A DNA stretch of 64,000 nt from Comamonas aquatica NBRC 14918 (GTDB lineage: Bacteria; Pseudomonadota; Gammaproteobacteria; Burkholderiales; Burkholderiaceae_C). The notes under the pieces are model-generated. The model ran no database searches, had not been told where the DNA came from, and saw only the letters and a program-made list of their open reading frames with translations. This document shows, piece by piece, positions 16,865 through 26,759 of the stretch; within the stretch, counting starts at the first letter, position 1; every line of letters starts with the position of its first letter. Both the position numbers and the translations under genes were made by a program. The stretch spans positions 1 through 64,000 of the forward strand of contig NZ_BBJR01000034.1 in NCBI RefSeq assembly GCF_000739875.1. The letters run 5' to 3'.

Positions 16865-18283
16865 TCAAGCCGGCTGTTGCAGGACAGCAGCCATTTGCGC
16901 CAGGCTCTCGTCCATGGAAGCAGACTCGAACATGGTCTGCTGCAGGAACGTGGCCATCGCCGGTTGCAGGCGAATGGCCTCGTCGACCTGGGGATCGGAG
17001 CCGTTGACATAAGCTCCTACTTGTATCAAATCCTTGCTTTTTTGATAGCGCGAATAGACGGCCCTAAAACGTCTAGCTAACTCGAAGTGCTCCCGGCTGA
17101 CGACGTTGTGCATCACCCGCGAGGCCGACTGCTCAATATCGATGGCCGGGTAGTGCCCCTGCTCCGCCAAAGCACGCGACAGCACGTAGTGGCCATCCAG
17201 GATGGCGCGCGAAGCGTCCGCAATCGGGTCCTGCTGGTCATCCCCTTCGGACAACACGGTGTAGAAGGCCGTGATCGAACCCACGCCATTCAAGCCGTTG
17301 CCACTGCGCTCGACCAGGGCCGGCAGCTTGGCAAAGCAGGAAGGCGGATAGCCCTTGGTGGCGGGCGGCTCGCCAATCGCCAGCGCAATCTCCCGCTGGG
17401 CCTGGGCGTAGCGGGTCAGCGAATCCATGAGCAGCAGCACATGCTTGCCCTTGTCGCGGAAATGCTCGGCAATCGCCGTGGCGTAAGTGGCCCCCTGCAT
17501 GCGCAGCAGCGGCGGCGCATCGGCCGGTGCCGCCACCACCACCGCGCGGCTGCGGTCTTGGGCACCCAGGATGTCCTCAACGAATTCTTTGACCTCGCGG
17601 CCGCGCTCACCAATCAGGCCCACGACGATCACGTCGGCCTGGGTGAAGCGCGCCATCATGCCCAGCAGCACCGACTTGCCCACGCCCGAGCCGGCAAAAA
17701 GGCCCAGGCGCTGTCCACGCCCCACGGTCAGCAGGCTGTTGATGGCCCGCACGCCCGTATCCAGGCTTTCGCGCACCGGGGCGCGCTCCATGGCATTGAT
17801 GGGCTCGCGGTCCAACGGCTCGGACACGACGTTCACCAGCGCGCCGCCGTGGTCCAGCGCCACACCCTGCGAGTCGACCACGCGTCCCAGCAGGCCATCG
17901 CCCATGGGCAGGCGCAGCACGCCCGTTGCCAGGGACGGCGCCTCGGTATCCCCCAGGCGCAGGGGCGGCACAAACGGCTCGGCCGGCGTGACGGTCGCCC
18001 CGCACGACAAGCCCTGGATGTCGCCGGCCGGCATCAGGAACGCCCGATCGCCGGCAAAGCCCACGACCTCGGCCAGCACCGGCTCCTGACCGGGCATCTG
18101 CAGGTGGCATTGCGAGCCCACGGGCACGCGCAGACCACTGGCCTCGAGCACCAGGCCGGTCAGCCGCGTCAAGGTGCCGTGGCTGTGCAAGGGCAGCGGC
18201 TGGTTCACGCGCTCGCGCCCCACCCGCAGCATGTCCTGCAACTGCGCCACCGCGGCGCCGATGTGCGAATGGTCAATTGCCAT
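16865..18283 (-). CDS. fliI: Flagellum-specific export ATPase FliI
   Basis: FliI is the F1-beta-like ATPase of the export apparatus. Walker A is GSGVGKS (198-204); Walker B is [18 protein letters not shown]; the family motif [12 protein letters not shown] is present. ATG 18283 ([12 protein letters not shown]) overlaps fliH by 11 nt. Length 472 aa. Oddity: the codons for the conserved [15 protein letters not shown] segment (about 17005-17060) are AT-rich (AAA, TTG, ATA, GTA, GGA), unlike the rest of the gene, although the protein is intact there. Confidence 0.95.
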   Translation of the reverse strand: MAIDHSHIGAAVAQLQDMLRVGRERVNQPLPLHSHGTLTRLTGLVLEASGLRVPVGSQCHLQMPGQEPVLAEVVGFAGDRAFLMPAGDIQGLSCGATVTPAEPFVPPLRLGDTEAPSLATGVLRLPMGDGLLGRVVDSQGVALDHGGALVNVVSEPLDREPINAMERAPVRESLDTGVRAINSLLTVGRGQRLGLFAGSGVGKSVLLGMMARFTQADVIVVGLIGERGREVKEFVEDILGAQDRSRAVVVAAPADAPPLLRMQGATYATAIAEHFRDKGKHVLLLMDSLTRYAQAQREIALAIGEPPATKGYPPSCFAKLPALVERSGNGLNGVGSITAFYTVLSEGDDQQDPIADASRAILDGHYVLSRALAEQGHYPAIDIEQSASRVMHNVVSREHFELARRFRAVYSRYQKSKDLIQVGAYVNGSDPQVDEAIRLQPAMATFLQQTMFESASMDESLAQMAAVLQQPA

Positions 18284-19088
18284 GACCGGCTCCACCGTCG
18301 TACCAGGTCGACACCAGGCCCAGCGCCGCCACGGCACGCTGCCAGCGGCGCTCCAGGCTGCCATCGATCTGTGCACCCTGGCTTTCCACCAGGCAACCGC
18401 CCTTGGCCACGGTCGGGTCGGACAGCCATTCCACCTTGGGATTGGGCAAGGCGGCGCGCAGGTGGGCCTGCAGCTGCTGGAAATCCTCGGGATTCAGGCG
18501 CACCACGGCCGGTTTGGTGTCGGCCCCCAGCATGTCCAGGGCTTCGGCCACCACGGGCTGCAGGGCCTGGGGGTTGCAGCGCAATTCCTGGCGCACCACC
18601 TGGCGCGCGATGTCCACGGCCAGCTGCAGCAAGTCGGGTGCCATTTGCTGCTGCAGACCCTGCACCCCGGTCTGTGCCGCATGCAGCACCTCGTTCAGGC
18701 GCTGTGCCGTTTCACGGCCCAGGTTGTTCTGGTAGTCGGCCATGCGGGCCTGCCATTCCTGGGCCGCCTGCTGCTGGCCTTGCTCCAGGCCCTGGGCATA
18801 GGCCTCCTGGCGGGCCTGTTCCAGTTGCTGCTGCAGCTCTTCCTCGGAAATCCCAGGCACCGGCAGGGGCACATCGTCGAGCTCCAGCTCGGGCACGGGC
18901 GCGGCCTCCAGCTCCTCGGGCTGCGGCTCCGCCACGGGCTCTTCGGCCAAGGGCAGCAAGGCGGGGTCCGAGGTCATCTCGGGCATGGCCGCAAAGCCTT
19001 TGTTGAAGGTGCCATTGCGGACACCACCAAAGTGCCAGTGCCGCACCTGCTGCTCGTCAATCTCTTCGCTGGGAATAAAGCGTGTCAT
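18273..19088 (-). CDS. fliH: Flagellar assembly protein FliH
   Basis: FliH is the regulator and peripheral stalk of FliI. The N-terminus [20 protein letters not shown] is typical of the betaproteobacterial type. An acidic Pro/Glu-rich stretch, a long Gln/Ala coiled coil ([19 protein letters not shown]) and a C-terminal globular domain follow. Length 271 aa. It sits between fliG and fliI. Confidence 0.93.
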   Translation of the reverse strand: MTRFIPSEEIDEQQVRHWHFGGVRNGTFNKGFAAMPEMTSDPALLPLAEEPVAEPQPEELEAAPVPELELDDVPLPVPGISEEELQQQLEQARQEAYAQGLEQGQQQAAQEWQARMADYQNNLGRETAQRLNEVLHAAQTGVQGLQQQMAPDLLQLAVDIARQVVRQELRCNPQALQPVVAEALDMLGADTKPAVVRLNPEDFQQLQAHLRAALPNPKVEWLSDPTVAKGGCLVESQGAQIDGSLERRWQRAVAALGLVSTWYDGGAGHGN

Positions 19089-19119
19089 GTCAACCTACTG
19101 GAACTTCGAAGGACTGGCC

Positions 19120-20115
19120 TTAGACAAAGCTGTCTTCTGGGCCACCGCCCAGCGTGATCTGGTTCTCGTCCGCCAAGCGACGCACCACCTTGAGGATTTC
19201 CTTTTGCTGCGCCTCCACCTCGGACAAGCGCATGGGGCCGCGAGCTTCCAGGTCTTCGCGCAGGGCAGCGGCCGCACGCATGGACATGTTGGCCAGGATC
19301 TTGTCGCGCACTTCCATGGAGCCGCCCTTGAGCGAGATGATCAGCGTCTCGGACGCCACCTCGCGCAGCACCAGCTGCAGCGAGCGGTCGTCCAGCTTGA
19401 CCAGGTCGTCGAACACGAACATCTTGTCCATGATCTTCTGCGCCAGGTCCGCGTCGTAGTTGCGGATGGTGTCCAGCACCGCCACATCGGCATTGCCACC
19501 CAGCAGGTTGATCATCTCGGCCGCCGCCTTGACACCACCCAGCGAGGTCTTGCGGATCTTGTCGCCACCGGCCAGCACCTTGTAGAGCACTTCGTTCAGG
19601 TCCTTCAGCGCCGAAGGCTGGATGCCTTCCAGCGTGGCCACGCGCAGCATCACTTCGCTGCGCATGCGCTCGGGCAGCTGCATCAGCACCGCGGCAGCCT
19701 GGTCGAACTCCAGGTGCACCAGGATGGCCGCCACGATCTGCGGGTGTTCGTTGCGCAGCAGTTCCGCCACCGAGATCGGGTCCATCCACTTCAGGCTTTC
19801 AATGCCCGAGACATCCCCGCCCTGCAAGATGCGGTCCAGCAGCAGCGCGGCCTTGTCATCGCCCAGCGCACGGCGCAGCACCGACTTGACGTAGTCGCTG
19901 GCGTCCTCGACCAGCAGGCTCTGGGCAGCACAGTCGTCGGTGAAGCGCGCGATCACGAAATCCACTTTTTCCTTGGACACCCCGCGCATGCGGGCAATCG
20001 TCTCACCCAGCTTCTGCACTTCCTTGGGCGACAGGTGCTTGAAAACCTCGGCCGCCTCTTCCTCGCCCAGGGACATCAGCAAAATGGCGGCGTCGTTCAG
20101 ACCTCGATCATCCAT
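19120..20115 (-). CDS. fliG: Flagellar motor switch protein FliG
   Basis: FliG couples the stator to the rotor and joins the MS-ring to the C-ring. N-terminal ILLMSLGEEEAAEVFKHLSP, middle-domain EHPQIVAAILVHLEFDQAA with LPERMRSEVMLRVATLE, and the C-terminal torque helix region FVFDDLVKLDDRSLQLVLRE are all visible. Length 331 aa is normal. Confidence 0.96.
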   Translation of the reverse strand: MDDRGLNDAAILLMSLGEEEAAEVFKHLSPKEVQKLGETIARMRGVSKEKVDFVIARFTDDCAAQSLLVEDASDYVKSVLRRALGDDKAALLLDRILQGGDVSGIESLKWMDPISVAELLRNEHPQIVAAILVHLEFDQAAAVLMQLPERMRSEVMLRVATLEGIQPSALKDLNEVLYKVLAGGDKIRKTSLGGVKAAAEMINLLGGNADVAVLDTIRNYDADLAQKIMDKMFVFDDLVKLDDRSLQLVLREVASETLIISLKGGSMEVRDKILANMSMRAAAALREDLEARGPMRLSEVEAQQKEILKVVRRLADENQITLGGGPEDSFV

Positions 20116-20162
20116 AGCAAACTCTTTGTGTTCTGTAGATAGTTAGGTGCCAGTGGTCAGGA

Positions 20163-21854
20163 TCAGTGGCTGCCATCGCTGCCATTGACCCAGGTCTTGA
20201 CGATGTTGGCCACGGCAATCGGGTTCTGCTTGGCCAGGGCACGCGCCTGCTCCAGGCGCAGCTCCTCGGGGGTGGGCTCGCCCGGCTTGGGCGGCGCGGC
20301 CAGCGCTGGGCGCTCCAGCTCTTCGGCCTCCAGCAGATCCAGCTGCTGGGCCAGCTCCTTCTTCTTGCGGGCCTTGAGGATCGGACGCACCACGCCGAAC
20401 ATCAGGATCAGGGCCGCCAGCACCAGGCCCACCGGCCAGGCGATGGAGCGCACCAGATCGATCGTTTCGGGCTGCTGCCAGATCGGCAGGTCCGAAGCCA
20501 GGCGCAGCTCCTGCTGGAAGGGCGCGTTCATCAGGTTGACCGAATCCCCGCGCTCCGCGTTGAAACCGATGGTCTCGCGCACCAGGGCCAGCATCTGGGC
20601 CTGCTGCGCCTCGGACATGGCCTGGGGCGTCACGGCCGCGCCAGCCTCGGCCGCTGTGCCGGGCAGGTAGTTCACCACCACCGCGGCCGTCATGCGCTTG
20701 ATGGAGCCCGTGCTGTTGCGGGTCACGCGCACGGTCTTGTCCACTTCATAGTTGGTGACCGATTCGCGCTTGCTGCCGGGAATGGCCATGATGTTGGTCT
20801 GCTGGCCGTTGGCCGCCTGCAGCGTGGGGGCCGCGCCGTTGATGGGCGCTGCCGCGTTCTGCGGGGGCTGGTTGCTCGTGGCACCGGGCACGCCGGTCGG
20901 GGGCACGGGCTCTTTCTCGCCAGTGCTTTCCAGCACCTGCTGGCTGCGCACCGCGCTGGCGGCCTGACCCTGGTTGGGGGCATGCAGTTCCGAGGTCGAT
21001 TCGGTGCGCGAGAAGTCCAGCTCGGCCGTCACCTGCGCCTTCACATTGCCTTTGCCGACCACCGGCTCCAGGATGTCCAGAATGCGCTGGGTGTACTGCT
21101 TTTCCAGCTGTTGCTGGTACATCAGCTGCTGGACGTTGACGGGGCTATCTTCGGGGTTGCCCGTCTGCGACAGCAGCTTGCCCGAGTCGTCCAGCACGCT
21201 GACCGCGCTGGGCAGCATTTCCGGCACGCTGGAAGAAATCAGGTGCACGATGCCCGCGATCTGCGTGCGGTCCAGCATGCGACCGGGGTACAGGGTCAGC
21301 AGCACGGAGGCCGAAGGCTTTTGCTGCTCACGGAAAAAACCATTCTGGTTGGGCAGGGCCAGGTGCACGCGGGCATTCTGCACGGCCGACAGGCCCATGA
21401 TGGAGCGGGTCAGCTCACCCTCCAGGCCGCGCTGGTAGTTCACGCGCTCCTGGAACTGGGTAATGCCGAACTTGCTGTTCTCCATGATCTCGAAGCCGGA
21501 GACTGCGCCCTTGGGCAGCCCCTGGGTCGCCAGCTTCAGGCGCACATCGTGCACCCGGTCCGCGGGGATCATGATCGAACCACCACCTTCGGTGTACTTG
21601 TAGGGCACGTTCATGGCCGCCAGCTGCGTGACGATGGCGCCACCGTCCTTGTCGCTCAGATTGGAAAACAGCACGCGGTAATCGGGCTGGCGGCTGAACA
21701 TCAAGGCCGCCACCAGACCGGCGACCACCAGCGCGCCCACAGCGCCGATCAGGATGCGCTGATTGCGATCAAGGCTTGCCACCCGCTGCTGCCAGTTCAT
21801 CGGGCTTGCGGCAGGGGGGTTCTCAGCAACAGGAATTTCAGCAACTGCAGACAT
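20163..21854 (-). CDS. fliF: Flagellar MS-ring protein FliF
   Basis: FliF forms the MS-ring in the inner membrane. It has a membrane helix near residues 33-52 (ILIGAVGALVVAGLVAALMF), ring-building motifs (PDYRVLFSNLSDKDGGAIV, ALEGELTRSI region) and a second membrane helix near the C-terminus (IAWPVGLVLAALILMFGVV) before the FliG-binding tail. ATG 21854 is preceded by GGAAAAGAAC. Length 563 aa. First gene of fliFGHIJK; fliE is divergent. Confidence 0.95.
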   Translation of the reverse strand: MSAVAEIPVAENPPAASPMNWQQRVASLDRNQRILIGAVGALVVAGLVAALMFSRQPDYRVLFSNLSDKDGGAIVTQLAAMNVPYKYTEGGGSIMIPADRVHDVRLKLATQGLPKGAVSGFEIMENSKFGITQFQERVNYQRGLEGELTRSIMGLSAVQNARVHLALPNQNGFFREQQKPSASVLLTLYPGRMLDRTQIAGIVHLISSSVPEMLPSAVSVLDDSGKLLSQTGNPEDSPVNVQQLMYQQQLEKQYTQRILDILEPVVGKGNVKAQVTAELDFSRTESTSELHAPNQGQAASAVRSQQVLESTGEKEPVPPTGVPGATSNQPPQNAAAPINGAAPTLQAANGQQTNIMAIPGSKRESVTNYEVDKTVRVTRNSTGSIKRMTAAVVVNYLPGTAAEAGAAVTPQAMSEAQQAQMLALVRETIGFNAERGDSVNLMNAPFQQELRLASDLPIWQQPETIDLVRSIAWPVGLVLAALILMFGVVRPILKARKKKELAQQLDLLEAEELERPALAAPPKPGEPTPEELRLEQARALAKQNPIAVANIVKTWVNGSDGSH

Positions 21855-22035
21855 GTTCTTTTCCAAATGGGAGCTCAGGCCCGACACGGAGCCCAACGTG
21901 CCGCCGATTATTCGGACTTCCCACGCCACCGTTCCCCCGATAAGGCGGCCGTTTCCCCATTTATTCACACAGATGCCAGGTTTGCATTTGCCTACGATTG
22001 CGCCATCAATCAAGAACAACCTAGGGATGAACACC

Positions 22036-22359
22036 ATGGACCTGCGCCTGCAAAGCACCAACTCTGCGCTGACACCCATTTCCAGCGATATGGCCCAACG
22101 CCTGACCAAGCCTGTGCAGCAGGCCGAAGCAGACGGCCATGGTTTCAGCCACGCCCTGGAAAACGCGCTGCGCTCCGTCAGCGCCGCCCAGAACCACTCC
22201 AGCCACCTGCAGCAAGAAGTGCAGATGGAAAATCCCTCGGTCAGCCTGGAAGAAACCATGGTGGCCATGCAGAAGGCGCAAATCGGCTTCCAAGCCACCC
22301 TGCATGTGCGCAACCGCCTGGTGCAGGCTTACACCGATGTCATGAACATGCAGGTCTGA
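22036..22359 (+). CDS. fliE: Flagellar hook-basal body adaptor FliE
   Basis: FliE links the MS-ring to the rod. The 107-aa protein starts MDLRLQSTNSALTP and ends with the conserved VSLEETMVAMQKAQIGFQAT, VRNRLVQAYTDVMNMQV region. ATG 22036 is favoured because AGGG lies 9 nt upstream; ATG 22027 would add three residues. The 172-bp gap to fliF must hold both divergent promoters; no convincing box was found by eye. Confidence 0.94.
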   Translation: MDLRLQSTNSALTPISSDMAQRLTKPVQQAEADGHGFSHALENALRSVSAAQNHSSHLQQEVQMENPSVSLEETMVAMQKAQIGFQATLHVRNRLVQAYTDVMNMQV

Positions 22360-22436
22360 GCACCTGCCGGTGCAGGGCGAATGGCCACCCTGGCCTGCGC
22401 CCCGCCCTAACGCTCACTCACTCTCAAAATCTTGAT

Positions 22437-22465
22437 GACCGCACCCTCGGGTTGCGGTCTTTTTT
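22437..22465 (+). terminator. Rho-independent terminator of fliE
   Basis: GACCGCA (22437-22443) pairs with TGCGGTC (22453-22459) and a T-run (22460-22465) follows, 77 nt after the fliE stop. Confidence 0.8.
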
Positions 22466-22698
22466 GCGCGCAAACCTGGCCACTGCCCATCGCCACGCAA
22501 GCAGGTCCACAGGCCTTTCAGCTCAGAAAAGATGAGCACACCGCGCACATCCACTGGACGATTCAGGTCGTTGATGCATTAAAACCATGAATAGCAGGGC
22601 GCCGACAGCTATCAAAAGTATTGCACCTCAGCTGCCGGCCGTTTCAGCGACACTGACCACGCCGGTGCCTGGTTCCGACTGCCGCAGGCGAACCCATG
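22466..22698. other. Gene-free stretch between the fliE and fliT terminators
   Basis: With the two terminators this is part of a 418-bp gap between convergent fliE and fliT. No gene is supported. The segment around 22590-22615 (GCGCCGACAGCTAT) resembles one arm of the double-hairpin element described at 2178, but no complete copy could be aligned. Confidence 0.3.
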
Positions 22699-22730
22699 AA
22701 AAAAGCCGCATGCCTTGCAGCATGCGGCTT
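22699..22730 (-). terminator. Terminator of the fliD-fliS-fliT operon
   Basis: AAGCCGCATGC (22703-22713) and GCATGCGGCTT (22720-22730) form a perfect 11-bp stem. The A-run at 22699-22704 gives a U-run on the minus strand, about 50 nt after the fliT stop. Confidence 0.88.
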
Positions 22731-22777
22731 GTGTCCCCACCAAGGACTTAACCACCTAGCAGGACGCAGCGCCCACC

Positions 22778-23083
22778 TCAGTGCAGCACCGAGCTGGCCG
22801 GCACCTTGCCCATGTACTCCAGCGTCGCCAGCCACGGCTCGGCCAACACCCGGATCTGCGCGTCATTGCGCAAGATGCTCTGCATGATGCGCGTCTTTTC
22901 CTTGCGCTGCGCCGGCGTCAGCACCAGCTCCTGCGACTGCACACGCAGCTCGCCAATGAGCACGGCGCACGACTTCTCACATTCCACCACGCAGTCCCAG
23001 TTTTGCTGCATCGCTGCTGCCAGCATTTCGGCACTCTTGGCCTCAATGGCCTTGTAGTAATCGAGCAATCTGTTCTCCTGCAC
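22778..23083 (-). CDS. fliT: Flagellar export chaperone FliT
   Basis: This 101-aa helical protein (LLDYYKAIEAKSAEMLAAAM, then KTRIMQSILRNDAQIRVLAE) fits FliT, the FliD chaperone that in enterobacteria also inhibits FlhDC. It lies 9 bp after fliS. Sequence conservation is low; position after fliD-fliS supports the call. Confidence 0.88.
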   Translation of the reverse strand: MQENRLLDYYKAIEAKSAEMLAAAMQQNWDCVVECEKSCAVLIGELRVQSQELVLTPAQRKEKTRIMQSILRNDAQIRVLAEPWLATLEYMGKVPASSVLH

Positions 23084-23092
23084 AGCACCCCC

Positions 23093-23503
23093 TCACATCA
23101 CGGGGTTGGCTGCGGTTCCAATCTCTTTCCAGCCTTGCGCCACGGGCTGCAAAACCTTGATAACGTCTTCCACCAATGCCACATCATTGTGGATGTTTGC
23201 CTTGGTCAATTGGGCCACAGAATAGTCATACAGCAGCTTCAGATTAGCCGCCAATTCACCACCTTTTTCGAGGTCCAGACCCATGACCAAACCCTCTTGC
23301 AAAATGCGCACGGATTTGGAAATATGGCGCCCCTTTTCCTCCACCTCACCACGCTCGATGGCGCCACGCGCCGCGTTCAGCGACTGGAATAAGCCATCAA
23401 ACAGCATCTGGATCAGTTGGTGCGGGGAAGCATTCTCCACACCCGAGTGGGCCCCCACCTGACGATAGGCATTGGCTGCCCCGTAGCTTGCAGAAGAAAA
23501 CAT
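23093..23503 (-). CDS. fliS: Flagellin export chaperone FliS
   Basis: FliS binds flagellin C-termini and prevents early polymerisation. Typical motifs: YRQVGAHSGVENASPHQLIQ, MLFDGLFQSLNAARGAIERG and LKLLYDYSVAQLTKANIHND. Length 136 aa. It lies between fliD and fliT. Confidence 0.95.
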   Translation of the reverse strand: MFSSASYGAANAYRQVGAHSGVENASPHQLIQMLFDGLFQSLNAARGAIERGEVEEKGRHISKSVRILQEGLVMGLDLEKGGELAANLKLLYDYSVAQLTKANIHNDVALVEDVIKVLQPVAQGWKEIGTAANPVM

Positions 23504-23598
23504 GTGTTGTTCCTTACTCTAGTTCGGGCACGTTCTGCTTGGATTGCACAGCCACACGCCCGAACTCAAAAAATCCGAAAAATAACCTGGTACCCGAA

Positions 23599-24966
23599 TC
23601 AGCTCGAGGACTTGTTCCACGTCGTCACCATCTGCGAGACGTAGGAGTTCAGGGCATTCAGCGAAGACATCTTGCCATCCAGCGCCGAATACTGTTTATA
23701 AAGACGCTCTTCCAAGGTTGTTGCACGTTTATTCACCTTATCTTGCTCGGCGCCATTACTTTTGAGTGTGCGCTCCAGCGAGTCGGTCTTCGAATTGAGC
23801 GTGCCGTCAAATGCCAAGAGTTTGTCCGTCACCTCCTTGAAGTTCACGGCAACCCCCCCCCCTTGACCCATGCTATTGGCCTTATTGGCGAACAAGGCTT
23901 TTAAGTCATCGACATTCGCCAAGCCTTTGTCCAGCTTGGTGCTGTCCACCGTCAAACCACCACCTTCACGCATTTGAATGCCAATATCGGAAAGACGTGT
24001 CAACGCTCCTGTGCTACCAGAAATACCTTGGGTCAACATCCGCAACGTATTTTGCAAGCTCACCGTTGCACTATCACCCTGCAGAACGCCTGCGGTTTTG
24101 GTCTCCTCGGTGTACTTGGTCGACTTAGACAGCAAATCGTTGAGCTCGTTGTACGCATCCACAAACTCTTGCAAGCTCTTCTTGATGGCCTCGGTATCCG
24201 TCTTCACCGTCATGGTCGCGGAATTCGTGGTGATCTCCGACACTGAGAAAGACATCCCCGGAATCGTGTTGGCAAACGTGTTGCTGTTCGACTCCACAGT
24301 CACCCCGTTCAGCTTGACCACCGCATTTTGGGCAAGCTGCGAATTTGTCTGCCCCAGCTTCGTCAAAGCCGGGTCAATACCAACCGTAAAACTATTGCCG
24401 GTTCCACTGTCTTTGGAACGCAGCATCAGGCGCTCCTTGCCATCCACGTCCGTCACCACCGAGGCCTGGATCCCCATGCCGGCCTCGTTGACCTTGGCAG
24501 CAATTTTGGTCAACGTATCCGAGCTGGAAATATCCAGCGCCTTGACCACCTCATTCGCACCCACGCCTTTCTTGAGAGTGAGTTTTCCAGACGCCCCCAT
24601 CGTTTCGTCTTTGGCCAAAGCCGCGGCGCCCGCCCCCCCTACCACCGTGGTCTGAGCCTGCGCCAGCTGCGTGACTTGGATGTTGTAAGTCCCTGGCGCG
24701 GCAATCCCCGTCATGCTCCCAGAGATGGTGGAATTGCTGGAGGAAATATTCACCCCATTCCACGCGCTGTCGCGGGTCAGTTTGGAAACGATATCCCCCA
24801 ACTTAGAGGTCAGTGATTTGATTTCACCGTAGGTGGAAATCTGGGTCTGAATGCCTTCGGCCTTGGATTCGAGCTTCTTCAGCGGTATTTTTTCAGCAGT
24901 CACCATCTGCTCGACGATTTTGGCAACGTCCAACCCGCTACCGATACCTGCCGATGAAATTGCCAT
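23599..24966 (-). CDS. fliD: Flagellar filament cap protein FliD
   Basis: FliD caps the filament and directs flagellin polymerisation. The N-terminus MAISSAGIGSGLDVAKIVEQ and the C-terminal coiled region (TTLEERLYKQYSALDGKMSS, YVSQMVTTWNKS) are typical. ATG 24966 has CAGGAG at correct spacing. Length 455 aa. Base composition is slightly lower in GC than fli genes upstream, as in the flagellins. It is driven from a sigma-28 promoter at 25135-25161. Confidence 0.95.
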   Translation of the reverse strand: MAISSAGIGSGLDVAKIVEQMVTAEKIPLKKLESKAEGIQTQISTYGEIKSLTSKLGDIVSKLTRDSAWNGVNISSSNSTISGSMTGIAAPGTYNIQVTQLAQAQTTVVGGAGAAALAKDETMGASGKLTLKKGVGANEVVKALDISSSDTLTKIAAKVNEAGMGIQASVVTDVDGKERLMLRSKDSGTGNSFTVGIDPALTKLGQTNSQLAQNAVVKLNGVTVESNSNTFANTIPGMSFSVSEITTNSATMTVKTDTEAIKKSLQEFVDAYNELNDLLSKSTKYTEETKTAGVLQGDSATVSLQNTLRMLTQGISGSTGALTRLSDIGIQMREGGGLTVDSTKLDKGLANVDDLKALFANKANSMGQGGGVAVNFKEVTDKLLAFDGTLNSKTDSLERTLKSNGAEQDKVNKRATTLEERLYKQYSALDGKMSSLNALNSYVSQMVTTWNKSSS

Positions 24967-25134
24967 GATGAAGACTCCTGTTGCATTAAGTACCCGCAAT
25001 GACCCAAATCACGCGTAGAACAAGCTGATTGTCGTCGGATTGGCGTTCACGCAAAAGCCCAAACAAAACCTCTAGCACCCGCCAATCCAGGTGACCTGCC
25101 TACGCAGCCAGCGGCCTCAAGAGGCCATACCGTT

Positions 25135-25161
25135 TTATCGGCAGCCGCCGCGCCAACTTGA
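25135..25161 (-). promoter_or_regulatory. Sigma-28 (FliA) promoter for fliD-fliS-fliT
   Basis: On the minus strand TCAA, 15 nt, GCCGATAA: an exact -10 and the standard sigma-28 spacing. It lies about 170 nt before the fliD ATG in a gap (24967-25399) that has no supported gene. The -35 TCAA is shared with the flgM and motA promoters here. Confidence 0.8.
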
Positions 25162-25304
25162 GCCTGGACCGCACCCACATCATCCACTAGGCCATACGCC
25201 TTGCCGCCAGCAACAGCAGCAGGGCTCGACTGCGCAAACACTCTGCCCCGACTTGCCGAGAGCATCCTGCCGGCATTCGAGGCATGCATCGCGCAATAGA
25301 AAAG

Positions 25305-25337
25305 AAAAAAGGCAGCCACCAGACACCTGGCGGCTGC
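25305..25337 (-). terminator. Rho-independent terminator after fliC1
   Basis: GGCAGCCACC (25311-25320) pairs with TGGCGGCTGCC (25328-25337) with one mismatch, and A-rich sequence at 25301-25310 gives the U-run on the minus strand. It lies 63 nt or more after the fliC1 stop. Confidence 0.8.
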
Positions 25338-25358
25338 CATCAAAAGCAAAACTATCCT

Positions 25359-25390
25359 CGGTCTGCCACCCTGTAGAGGCCGGCAGACCG
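25359..25390 (-). other. 9-bp hairpin just after the fliC1 stop
   Basis: CGGTCTGCC (25359-25367) pairs perfectly with GGCAGACCG (25382-25390), starting 10 nt after the fliC1 stop codon. With no U-run of its own, it may stabilise the flagellin mRNA 3' end ahead of the terminator at 25305. Confidence 0.5.
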
Positions 25391-25399
25391 TACCGCCAC

Positions 25400-26581
25400 T
25401 TAACGCAGCAGACTCAGCACCTGCTGGGGCAACTGGTTGGCCTGGGCCACCATGGCAGTACCTGCCTGTTGCAGGATCTGCGTGCGGCTCAAGTTGGCGG
25501 TTTCTTGCGCAAAGTCGGCATCCACCACGCGGCCCCGGGCAGCGGTCAGGTTCTCGTTTTGAATGTCGATGTTTTCCACCGTTTTCTCAAAACGCGTCTG
25601 GATGGCACCCAGCTCGCCCCGGGCGGTATTGACTTTGTTGATGGCACTGTCGATTTTCTGCAGCGCATCCCACGCACCTTTTTGGGTACCAATATCCACA
25701 TCGTGAATACCCACAGTGTTCTTTTGGGCATCACCAGAAATGGTTCCCAGCGCTGCAGAGGTGCCACCGCTCAAGGCAACGTTGATCGCCTGGTAGGTAC
25801 CACCATCTTTGATGGTGCCACGGAACTTAACCGCGCCATCTTCCAAGAAGGCAGTCACTCCGGTATCGGCAGTTTTCGAGTTGATCGCCTGGAGCACTTT
25901 GCCCAATGCTTCTTCATTGGTTGCATCGCTCGAATTGGCAATGGTTGCCTTTGCCGACGCACCATCGGCCCCGGTAATGGTCACGGTGATCGGTGTGGCG
26001 CCCGTCATCATGGTGCCTGCGATCGACACCGCTGCTTTCGCAATCTCAGCCTCCGCATAGTTGGCCTTGCCCAGCTTATCCACCTTGGTATTGGCCAGTG
26101 CCCCCACCGTGATGTTGTCGCCCGAGTTGGCACCCACCTGGAACACCGCCCCCGTGAAGCTGCCGTCCAGCAGCTTGGCACCGTTGAAGCTGGTGGTTTT
26201 GGCCACACGGTCCACTTCATCGCGCAGTTGCTTCAATTCCGCTTGCAGCGCTTCGCGGTCGGTTTTGCTGTTGGTGGCGTTGCCCGATTGCACGGCCAGC
26301 TCGCGCATGCGCTGCAGCATGTCGCCCACTTTGCCCAAAGCGCCTTCGGCCGTTTGTGCCAGCGAGATGCCGTCGTTGGCATTGCGCGAGGCCACCGCCA
26401 GGCCTTTGACCTGGGTGTTCATGCGCTCGGCAATGGCCAGGCCAGCAGCATCGTCTTTGGCGCTGTTCACACGCAGGCCCGAAGACAGGCGCTGCATGGA
26501 AGTTGCCAGCGAGCCGCCGGACAAGCCCAGATTGCGCTGGGCGTTGATGGACACCACATTGGTGTTAATTGACATACCCAT
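25400..26581 (-). CDS. fliC: Flagellin, copy 1
   Basis: Filament subunit, 393 aa. The N-terminal D0/D1 region ([40 protein letters not shown]) and C-terminal [20 protein letters not shown] are almost identical to copy 2; the centre (about 165-285) differs and is Thr/Ala/Gly-rich. ATG 26581 has GGGGA upstream; ATG 26575 is the alternative. It lies 178 bp downstream of fliC2 in the same direction. No sigma-28 box was seen in that gap, so it may depend on the fliC2 promoter. Confidence 0.95.
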   Translation of the reverse strand: MGMSINTNVVSINAQRNLGLSGGSLATSMQRLSSGLRVNSAKDDAAGLAIAERMNTQVKGLAVASRNANDGISLAQTAEGALGKVGDMLQRMRELAVQSGNATNSKTDREALQAELKQLRDEVDRVAKTTSFNGAKLLDGSFTGAVFQVGANSGDNITVGALANTKVDKLGKANYAEAEIAKAAVSIAGTMMTGATPITVTITGADGASAKATIANSSDATNEEALGKVLQAINSKTADTGVTAFLEDGAVKFRGTIKDGGTYQAINVALSGGTSAALGTISGDAQKNTVGIHDVDIGTQKGAWDALQKIDSAINKVNTARGELGAIQTRFEKTVENIDIQNENLTAARGRVVDADFAQETANLSRTQILQQAGTAMVAQANQLPQQVLSLLR

Positions 26582-26759
26582 TTCGATTCCCCTTCTTAGG
26601 ATTCACTTCTAGTGATACACCTTCGCCCAAGCTTTGAAATATGTTTTCCAAATGCTTGAGCTAGGCTTTTTTTGCAGGCAGCTTGCACCACCCGTTTTCG
26701 TCATACCCCGCCCGGTAACCGATGAAGAGGCGGCCACCCAGCAGGGCATACAGTTCTCT

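Noticed and set aside
20166-22535. 789-codon plus-strand frame over fliF
   Set aside because: Shadow of fliF, running on through the fliE region in another frame; no domain.
25047-25349. 100-codon minus-strand frame between fliC1 and fliD, considered as a flaG remnant
   Set aside because: It runs through the fliC1 terminator and the sigma-28 promoter; no FlaG motif and no ribosome site. flaG seems absent here.
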